Shown piece by piece: positions 11,836 to 24,755 of a stretch of 64,000 bases of DNA. A program made the translations under genes and the position numbers. Numbering within the stretch: position 1 is the stretch's first letter; each line of letters opens with the position of its first letter. Origin of the DNA: Watersipora subatra (taxonomy: Eukaryota > Bryozoa > Gymnolaemata > Cheilostomatida > Watersiporidae); assembly GCF_963576615.1 (NCBI RefSeq), contig NC_088717.1, positions 58,888,749 to 58,952,748 on the forward strand, written 5' to 3'. The notes below the pieces were generated by a model. The model was not told the DNA's origin. It saw only the letters and a program-made list of their open reading frames with translations, and searched no databases.

Positions 11836-12395
11836 TGTTATGGATTTGCTAAACTCAGCTATTCCTAATAGCCACGTGCATCAAGCTATCCTGGGGTTAG
11901 CATAGTAATATGCAAGCCAGCTTTCATGGAAAGCCAATGGAACTCTGTATATAAGGATATGTAAAGCATTGGAGACCAGGATGGGTAAGAATAAGTAACA
12001 AAGGAATATACACTAGTGAGACAGAAGAACTATGAGCACGAGATACTGCCTACACGCAATGAAACTATATATGGACATTTGTTGATTATTTGAACTTTAA
12101 CTCATCTCTGTGCAGCTTTAGCTTGCGTAATAAAGAGCCATACTCATTCACCAGTCATCTTGCTTGCAACAATTATAGTTGTGCATGAGAGCTAATACTC
12201 ATTCGGTATAAGACAACTTGTAACCAGAACCCACTTAGTAGTGATTGCAAATGCCGTAAGTCGCTATATTAGCGAGAGGCAAGCGCAAAAATTCACTACA
12301 TTGGTGGCAGTAGTGGGATATCTGTAATCCTGTTGCTACTGAAAGTTTAGCTGTACGCACAACCTAGTAATTGTTAAACAGCTCTCTGGAGAGAG

Positions 12396-13220
12396 ATGGC
12401 TCAAGGCAGAGACTACAGAATGTCTACTAATCCATTCCTGCCGATCAGTAACCCGTTCGTGGATGGAGCTAATCCATTTACTGATACTGCGAAGAAACAG
12501 CCAAAGGAGGTCATGCATTCCAATACATCAGTACACATCGATGCGGCAACTTTCATTGACGATATGTACCAGAAGTATATGTTGAAACTGCAGGACAGAC
12601 AGGCTGCCAGCAATCACATATCGTCTCCAGCAGAAGATGAATTAGCTGGGCATCAACCAGTGCAACCACCAAGAGATCTTCTTAAAGTTACCCAAATAGC
12701 CAGTTTGAGCTGATGTGCTACATTTAATTTCATTAGAAATGGCTAAACAGACCAAGCTGATAAAAGATCAGTCTGCCAGAATTGCTGCTCTGGAGCAAAA
12801 GAGACAAAGCGATAACAAAACCAATGGAAAATCTCGAAAAGTGAAATGTTGTTTCCGATGTGGAGACAACTCACATCTAATAAGGAGTTGTACGGTACCA
12901 AAGAAAAGGTCACAGCTATCCATAAGCTCTAATCAAGAGAAACCACAAAAGTTCGTTCCTAAGATTATGAGTAAGTTGGTTGAACCTGTGCCCTATACCA
13001 GTTACAACAAATTGGATAAACCATGCAAAAGCACAAGGGTAAGCCATGCGGACAGGACTGCCACTACCTCGACGCTTGATGTTCCAGGAATGGAGGAGCA
13101 GCTGCATGTCGGTTCAGATAAAAGGCTTCAATTTGCATCCGCAAAGGAGGTTGGCACTAAACAAGAGCAATACCAGTCAAGGCTCCCACATTGCAAAAGA
13201 CACCCACGAAATCACGCTGG
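12396..13220 (+). pseudogene. Gag-like protein with CCHC knuckle, interrupted
   Basis: ATG at 12396 opens a 105-codon frame (MAQGRDYRMSTNPFLPISNP...) that stops at 12711-12713. The gag reading continues in another frame at 12715, with a coiled-coil-like stretch (KDQSARIAALEQKRQ) and a zinc knuckle, CCFRCGDNSHLIRSC, around 12850. A MITE interrupts it at 13222. The frame change suggests a mutation or a missed frameshift signal. Confidence 0.7.
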
Positions 13221-13221
13221 T

Positions 13222-13936
13222 ATGGCGCCTTACAGTGCCTCGCGTTTCGCGTTCACAACTCGAGTTGTACAACTCGAGTTATATTTACCAACTCAAGTTT
13301 GTAAAAATAACTCGAGTTGTACAACTCGAGTTACACAACTCGAGTTCATCAAAAATCCAGGCTGAGTTCTTTTAACAGCAACTCGAGTTCAACAACTCGC
13401 CTTGAGAACATCTCATCATTTCATTTTCTCTAGCTATATTTTCTACATATGGAATTTATTTTAGTGCATCATTAAACGCCGTTAAAATAATTTCTATGTT
13501 CATTTTCGGTGTTCATTCAGTTTTTGTCAGGTTCTAGAGAGATAACTCTTTTTTCATTTGAAAAAGAAGTGGCCTACCTCCCACATAGATTGTTTTTTAT
13601 TTGTTTTTTACATTCTACAATTGATTTTGTCTCATTATATTTATAGAAATAAATATGCGCAAATATCGCCAATATATATATAATTTAAATGTGTCTATAT
13701 ATTTAAACTATTATTATTAAATTTCTGTAAATGTTCTGTAAATGAGACACCCCAATTACTCACTTTGCTTTTTATAAACCCGTGTTAGTTTTGCGTATAA
13801 CACAACTCGAGTTAATCATAAACCCAGGCCGAGTTGTACAATTCGGCAACCCGAGTTGGACAACACGGCAACTCGAGTTGGACAACACGGCAACTCGAGT
13901 TGTGAACGCACAACGCGAGGCACTGTAAGGCGCCAT
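13222..13936. mobile_element. MITE with TIRs and 8-bp target duplication
   Basis: Ends are inverted copies: ATGGCGCCTTACAGTGCCTC at left and its reverse complement at right. Inside each end are repeated AACTCGAGTT words, which make the ends rich in small palindromes. Flanks ACGCTGGT (13214-13221) and ACGCTGGG (13937-13944) look like an 8-bp duplication with one change. No ORF of its own. A MULE- or hAT-type origin is possible. Confidence 0.82.
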
Positions 13937-14820
13937 ACGCTGGGCATCACTCTTACGGCAACAGTAGTCCTTTCACAGAAAAGGTACAGCATTGTGGAGC
14001 AACCAGTAACTCTCGCAAGCATTGGACTGCTAGCACAGCTGGTAGCAGCAAAGTTTATTCGAGTAGCAACGCTACTCGTGTACCTGCAACAACCTATCAG
14101 CTGCATGCTAAAAATATGCAAATCAACATCATGACTACAAAAATACACTGGAATCTTGCCTTTATGAAGTCGTCCAAGAAAAGAATGAAATTCAATGCCA
14201 ATACCTGAAGCTGCTTCTCAAATATGATGACCTAAAGTATCACTTCGACTCAGGCCAAAAAGAACACTCTAAGTTACGCTACTTAAATCCATAATTGCCT
14301 TATCGATGCTGGTAAGCCATTATTTGAATACTGGCACCGCATCTAGGGGCGGAGTATGTTATGGATTTGCTAAACTCAGCTATTCCTAATAGCCACGTGC
14401 ATCAAGCTATCCTGGGGTTAGCATAGTAATATGCAAGCCAGCTTTCATGGAAAGCCAATGGAACTCTGTATATAAGGATATGTAAAGCATTGTAGACCAG
14501 GGAGGGTAAGAATAAGTAACGAAGGAATATACACTAGTGAGACAGAAGAACTACAAGCACGAGATACTGTCTACACGCAATGAAACTATATATGGACATT
14601 TGTTGATTATTTGAACATTAACTCATCTCTGTGCAGCTTTAGCTTGGTAATAAAGAGCCATACTCGTTCACCAGTCATCTTGCTTGCAACAATTATAGTT
14701 GTGCATGAGAGCTAATACTATTTCGCTATAAGACAGCTTGTAACCAGAACCCACTTAGTAGTGATTGCAAGTGCCGTAAGTCGCTATATTAGCGAGAGGC
14801 AAGCGCAAAAATTCACTACA

Positions 14821-14950
14821 ATATCAATAAAAAATTATTTGGTGTACGAATATATGAGTTTAAATCGCTTCAGCGCTGGTATCATAAAGCAAAAGTATCG
14901 TATAGAGTGGTATAGAAACCCACGGTAAATATCTAATGCAAACATTGTGA
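14821..14950 (+). mobile_element. Dispersed repeat family R1, copy 3 (3' part)
   Basis: It continues the R1 copy broken by the LTR element: AAAAATTATTTGGTGTACGA, then GGTATAGAAACCCA, as in the 55290-55380 stretch of copy 4. Confidence 0.65.
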
Positions 14951-15697
14951 AAATCTTGTTTACGGCAACATTCAATTTTTACCTTATTTAAGCGACTTCC
15001 AAAAATAACGCGCAAATGACCAGCTCTGAATGGGGAAATCCCCTTCCAATAAGTAGCTGCAACCTCGTTTCTAGCTAGCCTAAACGTATACGCCGTGAGT
15101 ATATGTTTGAGTACTTGGTTGTCATAGCGAGTCTGTTTGACAAAAAGCGCTAAGAGTTCGCCTCAAGCGATACCAGTAGCTATTCATCAATATGTAATGT
15201 ATTCATTGTGCTGCATGCACTCATGTCATTCTAGGAGTTATTTGAATTCAAATCCTTAGTTCGAATTGGTCACGATATTTTCAATAGATTCAAGATCATA
15301 AGTTTCCTGTCCTCAGGCTGGTTGAGTTGTTACATTAATGTACGTAACTGTATTATTAGCGATAAAAGAAGAGAGGAGACAACTCCGTCATCGACTTGAT
15401 ATCTACTGTCGGATTGCTACACATAAATTTTATTTCAGAGCCGTTTTCCCTTTGCATACCCATTATTCTTCGTCGGTGTTGTATTTTTTGTTTTAGTTGA
15501 GACATGGTGCATTGGATGTTTGTGAATACTTTCTACATACTAACAAGTTACAACCATGCCAAGTATATAATTTCTCATAAAAGGTACTAATGCTACCAAG
15601 CCGATAAAAGGCTCAATACTAACACTGATAAACTCTAACCAAACCATTTGCAGAAAAACATGATATTTCTTAAGATGAAAATGTAAAACTTGTCATA
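14951..15697. other. Non-coding stretch, nothing recognised
   Basis: Mixed-composition sequence without a recognisable coding, repeat or RNA feature. Confidence 0.4.
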
Positions 15698-15750
15698 CAT
15701 CTTCCCCGAAAAACCCCTATCAGCATGATAGGGGTTCTTCGGAGAAGATG
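15698..15750. repeat. 25-bp-arm inverted repeat
   Basis: Arms 15698-15722 and 15726-15750 pair with two mismatches around a GCA loop; the core is ACCCCTATCA / TGATAGGGGT. It lies immediately before the RT remnant. Confidence 0.85.
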
Positions 15751-16030
15751 AAAAGTGATCTGAACCGTATGGAGACTGGAGGAATAATATCTAATGTTGA
15801 CAAACCCACCAGATGAGCAAGCAGCATGATATGTGTTAAAAGAAAAGATGGTTCGGGACGCACATGTAGATCCAAAGAACTTCAATAAAGCGGTTCAACG
15901 AGAACATTACAAAACTCCAATCCAAGAAGATATGTACTACCAACAGCAAAGAGAGACGGTGGTCATTCTGAATGCCCCAGAAAAAAAGAGAGCCATACAC
16001 TCTCTTGATGAAGCACCTGTCCACTATTGA
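15745..16030 (+). pseudogene. LTR-retrotransposon reverse transcriptase fragment
   Basis: One frame reads MKSDLNRMETGGIISNVDKP, then ASSMICVKRKDGSG after a stop. Another continues with HVDPKNFNKAVQREHYKTP. This order (ELxRMxxxGIIxxVDxPT, VxKKDGxxRVCxDPxxLN, REHY) is the N-terminal part of Ty3-like RTs. A stop and a frameshift break it and no LTRs were seen around it. Confidence 0.65.
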
Positions 16031-17883
16031 CTTCATTCATCAGCTTTCATAAGTGTCTGTTGCTTCAGCTTTTCAACTTCAGCGGAAGGTTTTAGCACCC
16101 ACTGAAAAAGACTTCTATAGAATCAGGTCCTACAGTTTGCAGGCCAATAAGGCCAAGTTTTCACCTCTCTTTTCCACCATTCGTCATTCATACATGTGAC
16201 CTAAAGGGACGGATAGTTTCATCTAGAGAAACTTTGTTCAAGCATAAAGAGCTTCTTTCAAGGTCTGTGGCTTTACAACCAGCAGACTGAAGAGGAAGCA
16301 AAAGAGGTTCAGCGTAATTCGGGTATATTAGCCAAGTCACTTCCGCAATTTCTTGTAAAGTGTTTTGACTGTTGTTTTGTAGAGCAGTCAATCAACCACT
16401 AGCTTCTCCAACAGTCAACATGAATCTAGCATCAAAACCTTGAAGCACATCGTCTCTGACCTTTGACTTCCCACCTTTGAGTGTCATTTTTCCAGAACTT
16501 TCCAATGTAGCAGGCTGCAGGCCTTATACAGACTAGGTAGTAGGGTGAATACCAGTTAAGTAGCAGGCCTATTCCATCGTCTATGAAAAATTTCAAAGCT
16601 TCTCCAATCTTCTGCCAGTCTAAAAGCCTCTCCCAATACCTCTGTTAGTTTGTTCATTACACCATCTTTAAGGTCAATTCATTCAGCCAATGTAGCTCTT
16701 CTTTTAGCCTTCTGGAAGATTTTTGAGTGTCATGAATGCAACTTGTTTTTTGCTACAGACTAATTTACCAAATGCTGGAAAGATCGTTCCAAAGGTTGTA
16801 GAACTACATGAGATGGCCACCAGATGCAATGGCCTGACTATCCAACCGGAAGAGGTCCCACGTTTCATTTCATAGCAATACATGTGTGAGCTGTCAATCT
16901 TGAAATTAGCTATAGTTTGTTAGTGTATTTTAGAATAGACGTAATAGACACATTATAGTTGCTCAGCATGGTCAGGCATAATACAAAACTGAAATCGGTT
17001 CACTCGACAAAATATATCTCCACCAAATATTTATATAAATACATGTAAAAATATATACATATATGTCTAATTCACATCAGTAATAGCATCACAGAATGTA
17101 GTACTGTAGATGTAGCTACTTTACTCATCATAACTCTAGAATGACCATATATCACAGTCCAGCTGCGACATTTAAGTAACTAGTTCCGCACCATTTGCTG
17201 TAACCCGTGCCAAAGCTTCCACTTCAAATGCTACGCCTTCTGACATATTATGTCACATGTTCTTGAAACAAGGCTATATTTTTTTCATCATGCCAAAGGT
17301 TATTTAAAATGGTTTAGATAATACATGTAAGTATTACATGGCGATCCAACAACAGTACATTGATCATCTTTACAGGTTGGTGTCATTTCAGTAGATTGGC
17401 GCAGGGATGTCCGGTTGATCAGTGCTATGAGAACAGAACTAGGAGTTGTCTTTACTAACCTTGAAAAACATACAAATCCCAGTTGTTGTTTGGAGTACCA
17501 TTTTGGTTTGTAATAATAGCGGATACTGTTGTATTGTAGTTGTTGTATTGTATTATCACGATAAGTCTTGTATCACAGAAAACACAGCTAACAGGTAAGA
17601 AGCACATAAAGGAACTGACTTAGTTAGCAAGCCCATAGCTATGGGTTATTAGACAATTATGCGATTATAGCACAGCTAAAAGAAAGCTGACTGCACAGCT
17701 AATATGTAACAGATACATATACATATGATTAGTTCTAGCGAAGAACGCATAAATTACAAAAATGATCTATGTAGCTCTGTGTGAAATAGATATTCCAGAA
17801 AGAAACCAGAGAAGCTAGCAGCTTTCCTAAATATAAATATTGTTGCGAGAAATATTTGAGATGCGAGTCTTTACAAAAATGTG
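16031..17883. other. Non-coding stretch, nothing recognised
   Basis: Possibly more decayed transposon sequence, but no motif could be supported. The right end should include the 3' UTR of the cathepsin O gene. Confidence 0.35.
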
Positions 17884-18193
17884 TTTATTAATAATTAACA
17901 AGACACGGTGAATAAATAATCTTGAAGGATTGATAATATGACAAAACAAAAGGATTAACAACAGATTGAAAATATGCTATTATACATGTATATGTTAACG
18001 AGAGTATTTGCGGTTTTGAAAAAATAAATTACCATCAGAATAGCACCAAAGAAATACCAATGACGCAATAGAGAAAAATGAAAAATAATCACAGAATAAT
18101 AAACATAGAATGATAAACATAGAATGATAAACATAGAATGATACAGCGTGTTGAAGGTTCTGAATACTGTTAACACGGCCAGAGTTCCGAGTT

Positions 18194-21100
18194 TCACTGT
18201 TGGTTTTTCACCTGTCCAACTATGTTGATGTTTTCTGTGATTCCTGAAACAGCATATGCATAGCCATTACTTGAGCTAGGCAACACAACCACTAATAGTA
18301 ATAGAGCTATCATTAGTAATAGAGCTATCACTGGTAATAAAGCTATCACTAGTAATAGAGCTATCACTACTAATAGAGCTATCACTAGTAATAAAACTAT
18401 CGCTTGTAATAGCAATACTACTAGTAATAGAGCTATCACTGGTAATAGAGTTATCACTAGTAATAGAGCTATCACTAGTAATAGAGCTATCACTAGTAAT
18501 AAAACTATCGTTTAGAATAGCAATACCACTAGTAATAGAGCTATCACTGGTAATAGAGCCATCACTAGTGATAGAGCTATCACTGGTAATAAAGCTATCA
18601 CTGGTAATAGAGCTATCACTAGTAATAAAACTATCATTTAGAATAGCAATACCACTAGTAATAGAGCTATCACTGGTAATAGAGCCATCACTAGTGATAG
18701 AACTATTATATGTACTGGTAATAAAGCTATCATTGGTAATAGAGCTATCACCAGTAATAGAGCTATCACTATTTATAGAGCTATCACCAATAATAGAGCT
18801 ATCACTAGTAATAGAGCTACCACTATAAAAAAACTATCAGTAATAATAGAGCTACAATAGGCAATAGAATGATGATAACACTAGGACAATTGAAGTGATC
18901 AGACTACATGTAAGTAACAGTCCTAGATCAGGGTGTACAATGGTGGATAAGAAGTACACTTCAGGGCAGCTCTTGTTTGGAGTGTCACTTTGCAACAGCA
19001 AATAAGCTTTGGACTACCAGATCAATGTCAAAAATGGACTCACCACAAGTGTTTGTGCCTATCTTTATGTAGATGTATCCATTATGGCCCCAGTCAGTGC
19101 CCCAGCTATTTCGTACTATATAGTAAGGTACGTCGCCTGAGAAACACAAATGTAATTCAAATAATATATAAATATATATATATTATTTGTATAATAATAC
19201 AATAATAATAATAATATACATACATAAATAATATATATAAATAATATACATATGGTATACGAGTGTAAATCTTACATTCAGAAGGTTCAAATAAAGTAGA
19301 AAACATGCCAATGATCACACGCATCAGATTTTTCACTAATTCTTTATGCATAGAGCATGTATAGTTAATACATATATATGGCAAACACAAATATGAAAAA
19401 CACCCGTACGCAGAGAGTCGCTACCACTTGCAGGTGGAATACCAGCAACGTCTGCTTGAGAACTTGTGAAACAAAAAGTTGTGAGTGAGAGTGTGAGAAA
19501 AGTGCAGTGAACAGAAATCAAACTACGTATTAGATGTACCTGTACGATCATAGCCCACAATCTGTACAGCATGATTAAGTTGGGTGCCACAGTGGTACTG
19601 TATGATACCTCCCATATACTCATTCCATGTATTGGCATCGACAGCGGCTATCAGAGGACCATAATAATAGAGATGAGAAAGGATGTCGGTCTCATTGCTG
19701 CAGGTAAAACAATAGAAAAAATATAAAAAATGTGTCAATCTTGCAGTTGTTCAACAAAGATACATTCAAACTGAAAGCGTGGAAAAAGCTAGGCAGACAA
19801 ATAGCCATATTCTGACAGCCCAGAGCTAATTACAGATAAACAAACCACCGTATGGCTTAGAGAAGATGCCCGTAAGCCTACACATTACTAATAGCATATA
19901 TCTTTTTCTTATTACAAATGGAATATGGACAAACCTCCTAAGAAGACTATGAAAATGCAAGCAAAAAACACGAGGGAATAACTACCGAGGTTTACCTACC
20001 TGAGTGCAGGTAGACAGGCGTATTGTGAAACAGAGACACCTTTAGATGAGTAGTTGGAAAGCTTGCATGACTCGGTACCATCAGTCAAAGGGTAACTAGA
20101 CTCTGGCAGCAAGTGAGTTGAATTCTGTAACAAACATAGCATTCCTAATAACTGTACCGACGCAATGCTTTTATGAACACATCCAGCAGGACGTTGAAGT
20201 TGATGTTCTATCAGAGGGAACGTGGGTTAATACTCTGATTGTTAAATACCAGGTGAGTATTTCTGGCTGCAATGAGTTGTTAGGCACTGATTAGATATAG
20301 AGTGTGTAATCATCCATGTTAAGAAAAGCTAGAAACTGAAAAGTTGGCAAGCAGGTAAAGTTGGCGAGCAGGTAAAGTTGGCAAGCAGGTAAAGTTGGCA
20401 GGTAAAGTAGAAAGATCAAGAGTTATAGGAGAGGATGAAGTGAAATAGAGAGGAAGAAGGCAGTCAAAGGTGGAGGTAAAGGGTTAAGACGGCATGTATA
20501 AGGCTGTGCCAAATCAGATATTTAATATAGTTGATAACTCTTACCTTACTGAGCCATTTGAGTGTGGAGCAGGTATTCCCGCCTAAACAGCCATTACTAT
20601 AAGGATCACAGTCTATGATTTCTTGCACACTGAATTTAGCAACCGAGATGTGTTCCTGTATAGCAAACCTCGACTCAACGGTCTCAGCCACAGAAAATGC
20701 CCTGCAACAGAAAACACTTATATATCCAAAGTAGGTGAAGGGAGGGTGTCTAGTACTCCCATGAGTGAAGTGCGTGATCACCTCTGCTAAAAGCCTAAAA
20801 CTATGTACTTACTAACGCTATGTACTTACTAAAACTATGTACTTACTAACGCTGTGTACTTACTAGCGCTATATACTTACTAAAACTGTGTACTTACTAA
20901 AGCTATGTACTTACTAACGCTATATACTTACTAAAACTATGTACTTACTAACGCTATATACTTACTAAAACTATGTACTTACTAAAGCTGTGTACTTACT
21001 AACGCTATATACTTACTAAAACTATGTACTTACTAACGCTATGTACTTACTAACGCTGTGTACTTACTAAAGCTGTGTACTTACTAACGCTATGTACTGT

Positions 21101-22965
21101 ACTAACGCTATATACTTACTAACGCTATATACTTACTAAAACTATGTACTTACTAACGCTATATACTTACTAACGCTATATACTTACTAACGCTATATAC
21201 TTACTAACGCTATATACTTACTAACGCTATATACTTACTAACGCTATATACTTACTAACGCTGTGTACTTACTAAAGCTATGTACTGTACTAACGCTATA
21301 TACTTACTAACGCTATGTACTTACTAACGCTATATACTTACTAACGCTGTGTACTTACTAAAGCTGTGTACTTACTAACGCTATGTACTGTACTAACGCT
21401 ATATACTTACTAACGCTATGTACTTACTAACGCTATATACTTACTAACGCTATATACTTATTAAAGCTTTGTACTTACTAACGCTATATACTTATTAAAG
21501 CTTTGTACTTACTAAAGCTGTGTACTTACTAATGCTATGTACTAACTAACGCTCTGTACTTACTAAAACTAAGTACTTACTAACGCTCTGTACTTACTAA
21601 AGCTGTGTACTTACTAACGCTATGCATGCAATTATTTGTTTACAGTTACTGGTAAATATGCTATCCAGAGATTGTCAATGTGATGCTTGGCAATATAATG
21701 TTAAATGAACCTTGAGCAAAGCAACAGGTGGTTTCTATCTGAACACATTGAGTAGACATACCAGCAACCACCGCATGACTTCTGATCTTTAACAGGAGAG
21801 ACGACTCCTTTCTCCCGCCTATAATCAAAATAACTATGATAGTAAGCGAGACAAGAAAGAGACTAACCGGTCAGTATATGAATAAGTTAGACAACGTGAC
21901 GGCAAGTGGTATCAGCACTTAAATACTTAAAGAAATGTTAAACTTTTGGAATAACCAAAGTAGAAAAAGATTATGGAAGAAACCGTTATACAACTCCTCA
22001 ATTGTTCTACGTTATGGCTAATAACGAGGTTATATTAGTAATTAGTTCTACATTATGGTAAGCAGTGAAAAGGTTTATTATTGTTCAGCAACGAATACAT
22101 AATTGCTAAAAAAGAAGCAAGATTACATTGATTAGTCTCGAAGTGTGAACTGCGAACTCACCTCTAATGAAAGCCTTAAAATTAGGAGTAGAATTGAAAT
22201 TTGTAGAAAAGCTATTATAAAATACTTTTTGTACAATACAGTATTTTGAACAAAATAAAATGCATCTAGCGCAATGCCTTATTAGCATTATGTTAACACA
22301 TAAAACCATCAGTTGAATGTAATTAAAATAAACAACCATTATTTGAAGAAGGACTATGATATAATCAAAGAATCCAGCCAGACAAAACTTACCAATCGAG
22401 TCTCCTAGGTAGATCAGTAAGAGATAAAGACTTGTTTAAACTGAGACGTGGAGGCTGAGACTCATCAAACCGTCTGTATGAACTGAGATACAGTTCTGCA
22501 AACAGATGCACACAGACTCGTAAGTGAAGAGACTTGAGAAAAATGTCTATCAAGTACCTCAGAGCATCTGTGCACAAGCCATGAATGGCACTAATGAAAA
22601 GAATGAAAGAAAAAGGTGATAAAAACTAAGCGGAAATAAAAAGGCTACCAGAGCTAATCTACATCAACTGTAGATGCAATCTATCAGTTGATGCAGACTA
22701 GTTACCTTTGAAGCGGTCATGAGACAAGGAGTAAATGTGACTGGAAGGCTTGACTGAAGGGTACAAGTCTGTTTTAGCAGCTGCTATGCCCTGCAATGCA
22801 AGTTATCGCATCATGCATTCCTAGATGAATGCAATGCAAGTTATAGCAACAAGTATTTTCAGATGGATGTGCGGAGACCAATATAAATGAAAGTAAAAAA
22901 GGACCTAAACGTACCTTGATGAATATGATGAGGGAGAGGATAATGATGCTATGAGAAATCATCAT
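18194..22965 (-). CDS. CTSO: Cathepsin O-like papain-family cysteine protease, nine exons
   Basis: Lysosomal endopeptidase of family C1A. Minus-strand exons: 22915-22965, 22706-22790, 22393-22495, 21762-21818, 20545-20701, 20000-20124, 19540-19697, 19044-19136, 18194-18243; 879 bases, 292 residues plus stop, all phases consistent. Exon 1 is a hydrophobic signal peptide ([10 protein letters not shown]). The mature start is near [16 protein letters not shown]. The active-site Cys is in CGGCWAF (split across exons 4 and 5), His in [11 protein letters not shown] and Asn in [21 protein letters not shown] and GGIIQYHC are close to human cathepsin O, and the end ...TNTCGI matches the family's last segment. 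The pro-region, about 60 residues after the signal, is shorter than in vertebrate CTSO (321 residues in all), and the ERFNIN helix of the I29 inhibitor is not seen. A missed upstream exon is possible. Introns hold an 18-bp and a 17-bp minisatellite. An AATAAA on the minus strand lies at 17884-17889. Confidence 0.9.
18285..18855. repeat. Minisatellite, 18-bp unit, in cathepsin O last intron
   Basis: About 30 copies of TAATAGAGCTATCACTAG with a longer super-repeat marked by AAACTATCGTTTAGAATAGC. It begins about 40 bp from the last exon. Long (I/V/L)-rich ORFs on both strands are artefacts of the in-frame unit. Confidence 0.95.
20340..20405. repeat. Short 17-bp tandem repeat
   Basis: About four copies of AAAGTTGGCAAGCAGGT in a cathepsin O intron. 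Confidence 0.9.
20793..21626. repeat. Minisatellite, 17-bp unit, in cathepsin O intron
   Basis: About 48 copies of ACGCTATATACTTACTA, with ACGCTGTGT, AAAGCTGTG and AAACTATG variants. It fills most of the intron between the two exons that together form the active-site CGGCWAF. Confidence 0.95.
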
Positions 22966-24755
22966 TCACATTCACCTTGTAGGATGTCTATAATTGTACA
23001 GGTATGAATATAAACCAGTGAGCTCTTGTTATTCACTTTCCTGGGGTAATCGCAGGAAATATCATCAACACTTTTTTATGGTGTGTTATGTCAGCATGTT
23101 TTTAGGTTGTAATATATCAATGCCTTTACAAGGTAATCATATAAACATTTTCTGTATAGGTTGTCACATCTTTATACCTATATATGTCATTCATTAAACA
23201 TGAAGACCATCATGGGATCTGAATGATATAACTGTCTTTTGGTACAGAAGAATGAATTCTCACTAATTAAAGCAGAGTTGATTCTTAAGATTGGTTTACA
23301 CCATGTACAGGAGTTGTTCTCTCGGCGGTTAGTCATCGATTATGTGTACTGTACAAAAGAACGAAAGACGATGAACGAAAGACATGAACGAAAAGATGAA
23401 TGAATGCTATGAACGAAAGACAAAGTTTTCCGAGAGTCTGTGCAATGTGTACCACTCCTGCAATGGTGATTGGCGGTCGAGGATTGCTCTATCATATTTT
23501 CTTTCATAACAGTTGCTGCGGTACTAGTATTTCATCGTTTTCGTGACCTCAATGTATAATGAGAACTCTATGCCGCAGACTATTTGATTATGTAAATGGA
23601 GATGGATTTGTGATAATGTGAACATTGTTATCACTGACGATCACTGAAGTATTGTGTGATTAACCCCTACAAACAGTGATATACTGTGAACCAGCCTTTG
23701 GCCGTTACATTCTGAGTTGACACAGTCAAGCATCAGCAGTTGCAATAAAGTGCCTTATTCGCTTATTATCTATGATCTGTGACCATGGAGAGCTTTTCAA
23801 TTCCCTGACAACCTGCATTTTGACCAGCTACTGTTACACCTTCCTTTTTGTGTTTTTTGTTATGTAAAATGTTGTCTATTTAGATTTAACAATATTCCTG
23901 GTAGCTGTAAAAGATGCTAGCCACTTAGAAATTGCTACTATTCTATGAACACTAGGAAAAACCTCAAATCTCTCAGAGTAACTGTAATGAAACTGAAACA
24001 CAATTGGTTCAGTATGAAGACAGCCATTTGTGGGTAAAGCACAGTAATCCCTCCATTTTATGATTGATTGAGATTTGCTCCCCCATGCAAAAGTGAAACT
24101 AAGAAACTCACATTTAATGAAGCCACTTTCTCATTTATCGTAAACAACTTCCTCTTTTCCTAGGTTTATTAGGTTATTGAGGACAGAGAGTGTTCAAGAG
24201 GCATGATCAGGGTGTCACAGGAACTTTCACACATCATAAAACATTGAAAGAAAACAGCAGACTGTAGCGATTGCGACTCATAATGAGTGTGAGAGACTCA
24301 TGTATTTTAGTTTTATATTTCAATACACTTTTTGTAGTTTTAATTTTTTAACAAATAAATTTTAGCCCACAAAGTACTGAAGCCACGACAGGTGAGCTGC
24401 AAAGTAGCGAGGAATTATTGTAATGTAAAATCAGGTGGGCACCACTATCTTGAATGTTAGTGTCTTTCTTTGTCAGTAACTTGGAAAAGCAAAAAACCTT
24501 GACCCCAACATGTAGTATTTCTGTATACAAGTCCCGCCGAAGTCTTGCAGCAACGTGCCTGCTTTATTTTTTATTTGCTACACAAGGTCCATTTTTATGT
24601 TCTGGTATAATCTAACAAAAAGCTTGATATATATTCTACAAAACAATTGTGTAACAGAAACACTAACTTGTCTATGGTCTGGATTGACTACAAAAAAGCT
24701 ATGACTCACTTTCACATTGATTCTTTATACACTTTAGGTCGAACGAGTCGAGACA
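22966..24755. other. Upstream of cathepsin O, nothing recognised
   Basis: It includes the likely promoter side of the cathepsin O gene. A short AACGAAAGAC-type repeat lies at about 23353-23425. No coding exon is supported, including any that would supply the missing propeptide helix. Confidence 0.4.

Larger units (their letters stand above)
11836..14820 (+). mobile_element. Gag-only LTR retrotransposon with 464-bp LTRs
   Basis: LTRs at 11836-12300 and 14357-14820 begin TGTTATGGATTTGC and end TTCACTACA, with about 15 differences between them. A primer-binding-like TGGTGGCAGTAG follows the 5' LTR, and a purine-rich AGGGGCGGAGTA precedes the 3' LTR. The internal region is only about 2.06 kb and encodes gag-like sequence but no protease, RT or integrase, so the element depends on others. 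A 715-bp MITE lies inside it. Clean target duplications were not found. Confidence 0.88.

Noticed and set aside
18194..18493. 99-codon minus ORF including [17 protein letters not shown] as a single exon of cathepsin O
   Set aside because: The part upstream of 18243 is intron and minisatellite. An acceptor at 18276 would shift the frame to an early stop, while the acceptor at 18244-18245 gives the expected CGI end in phase.
20793..21626. CRISPR-like look of the regular arrays
   Set aside because: Units repeat without unique spacers, no cas genes are present, and the genome is animal.
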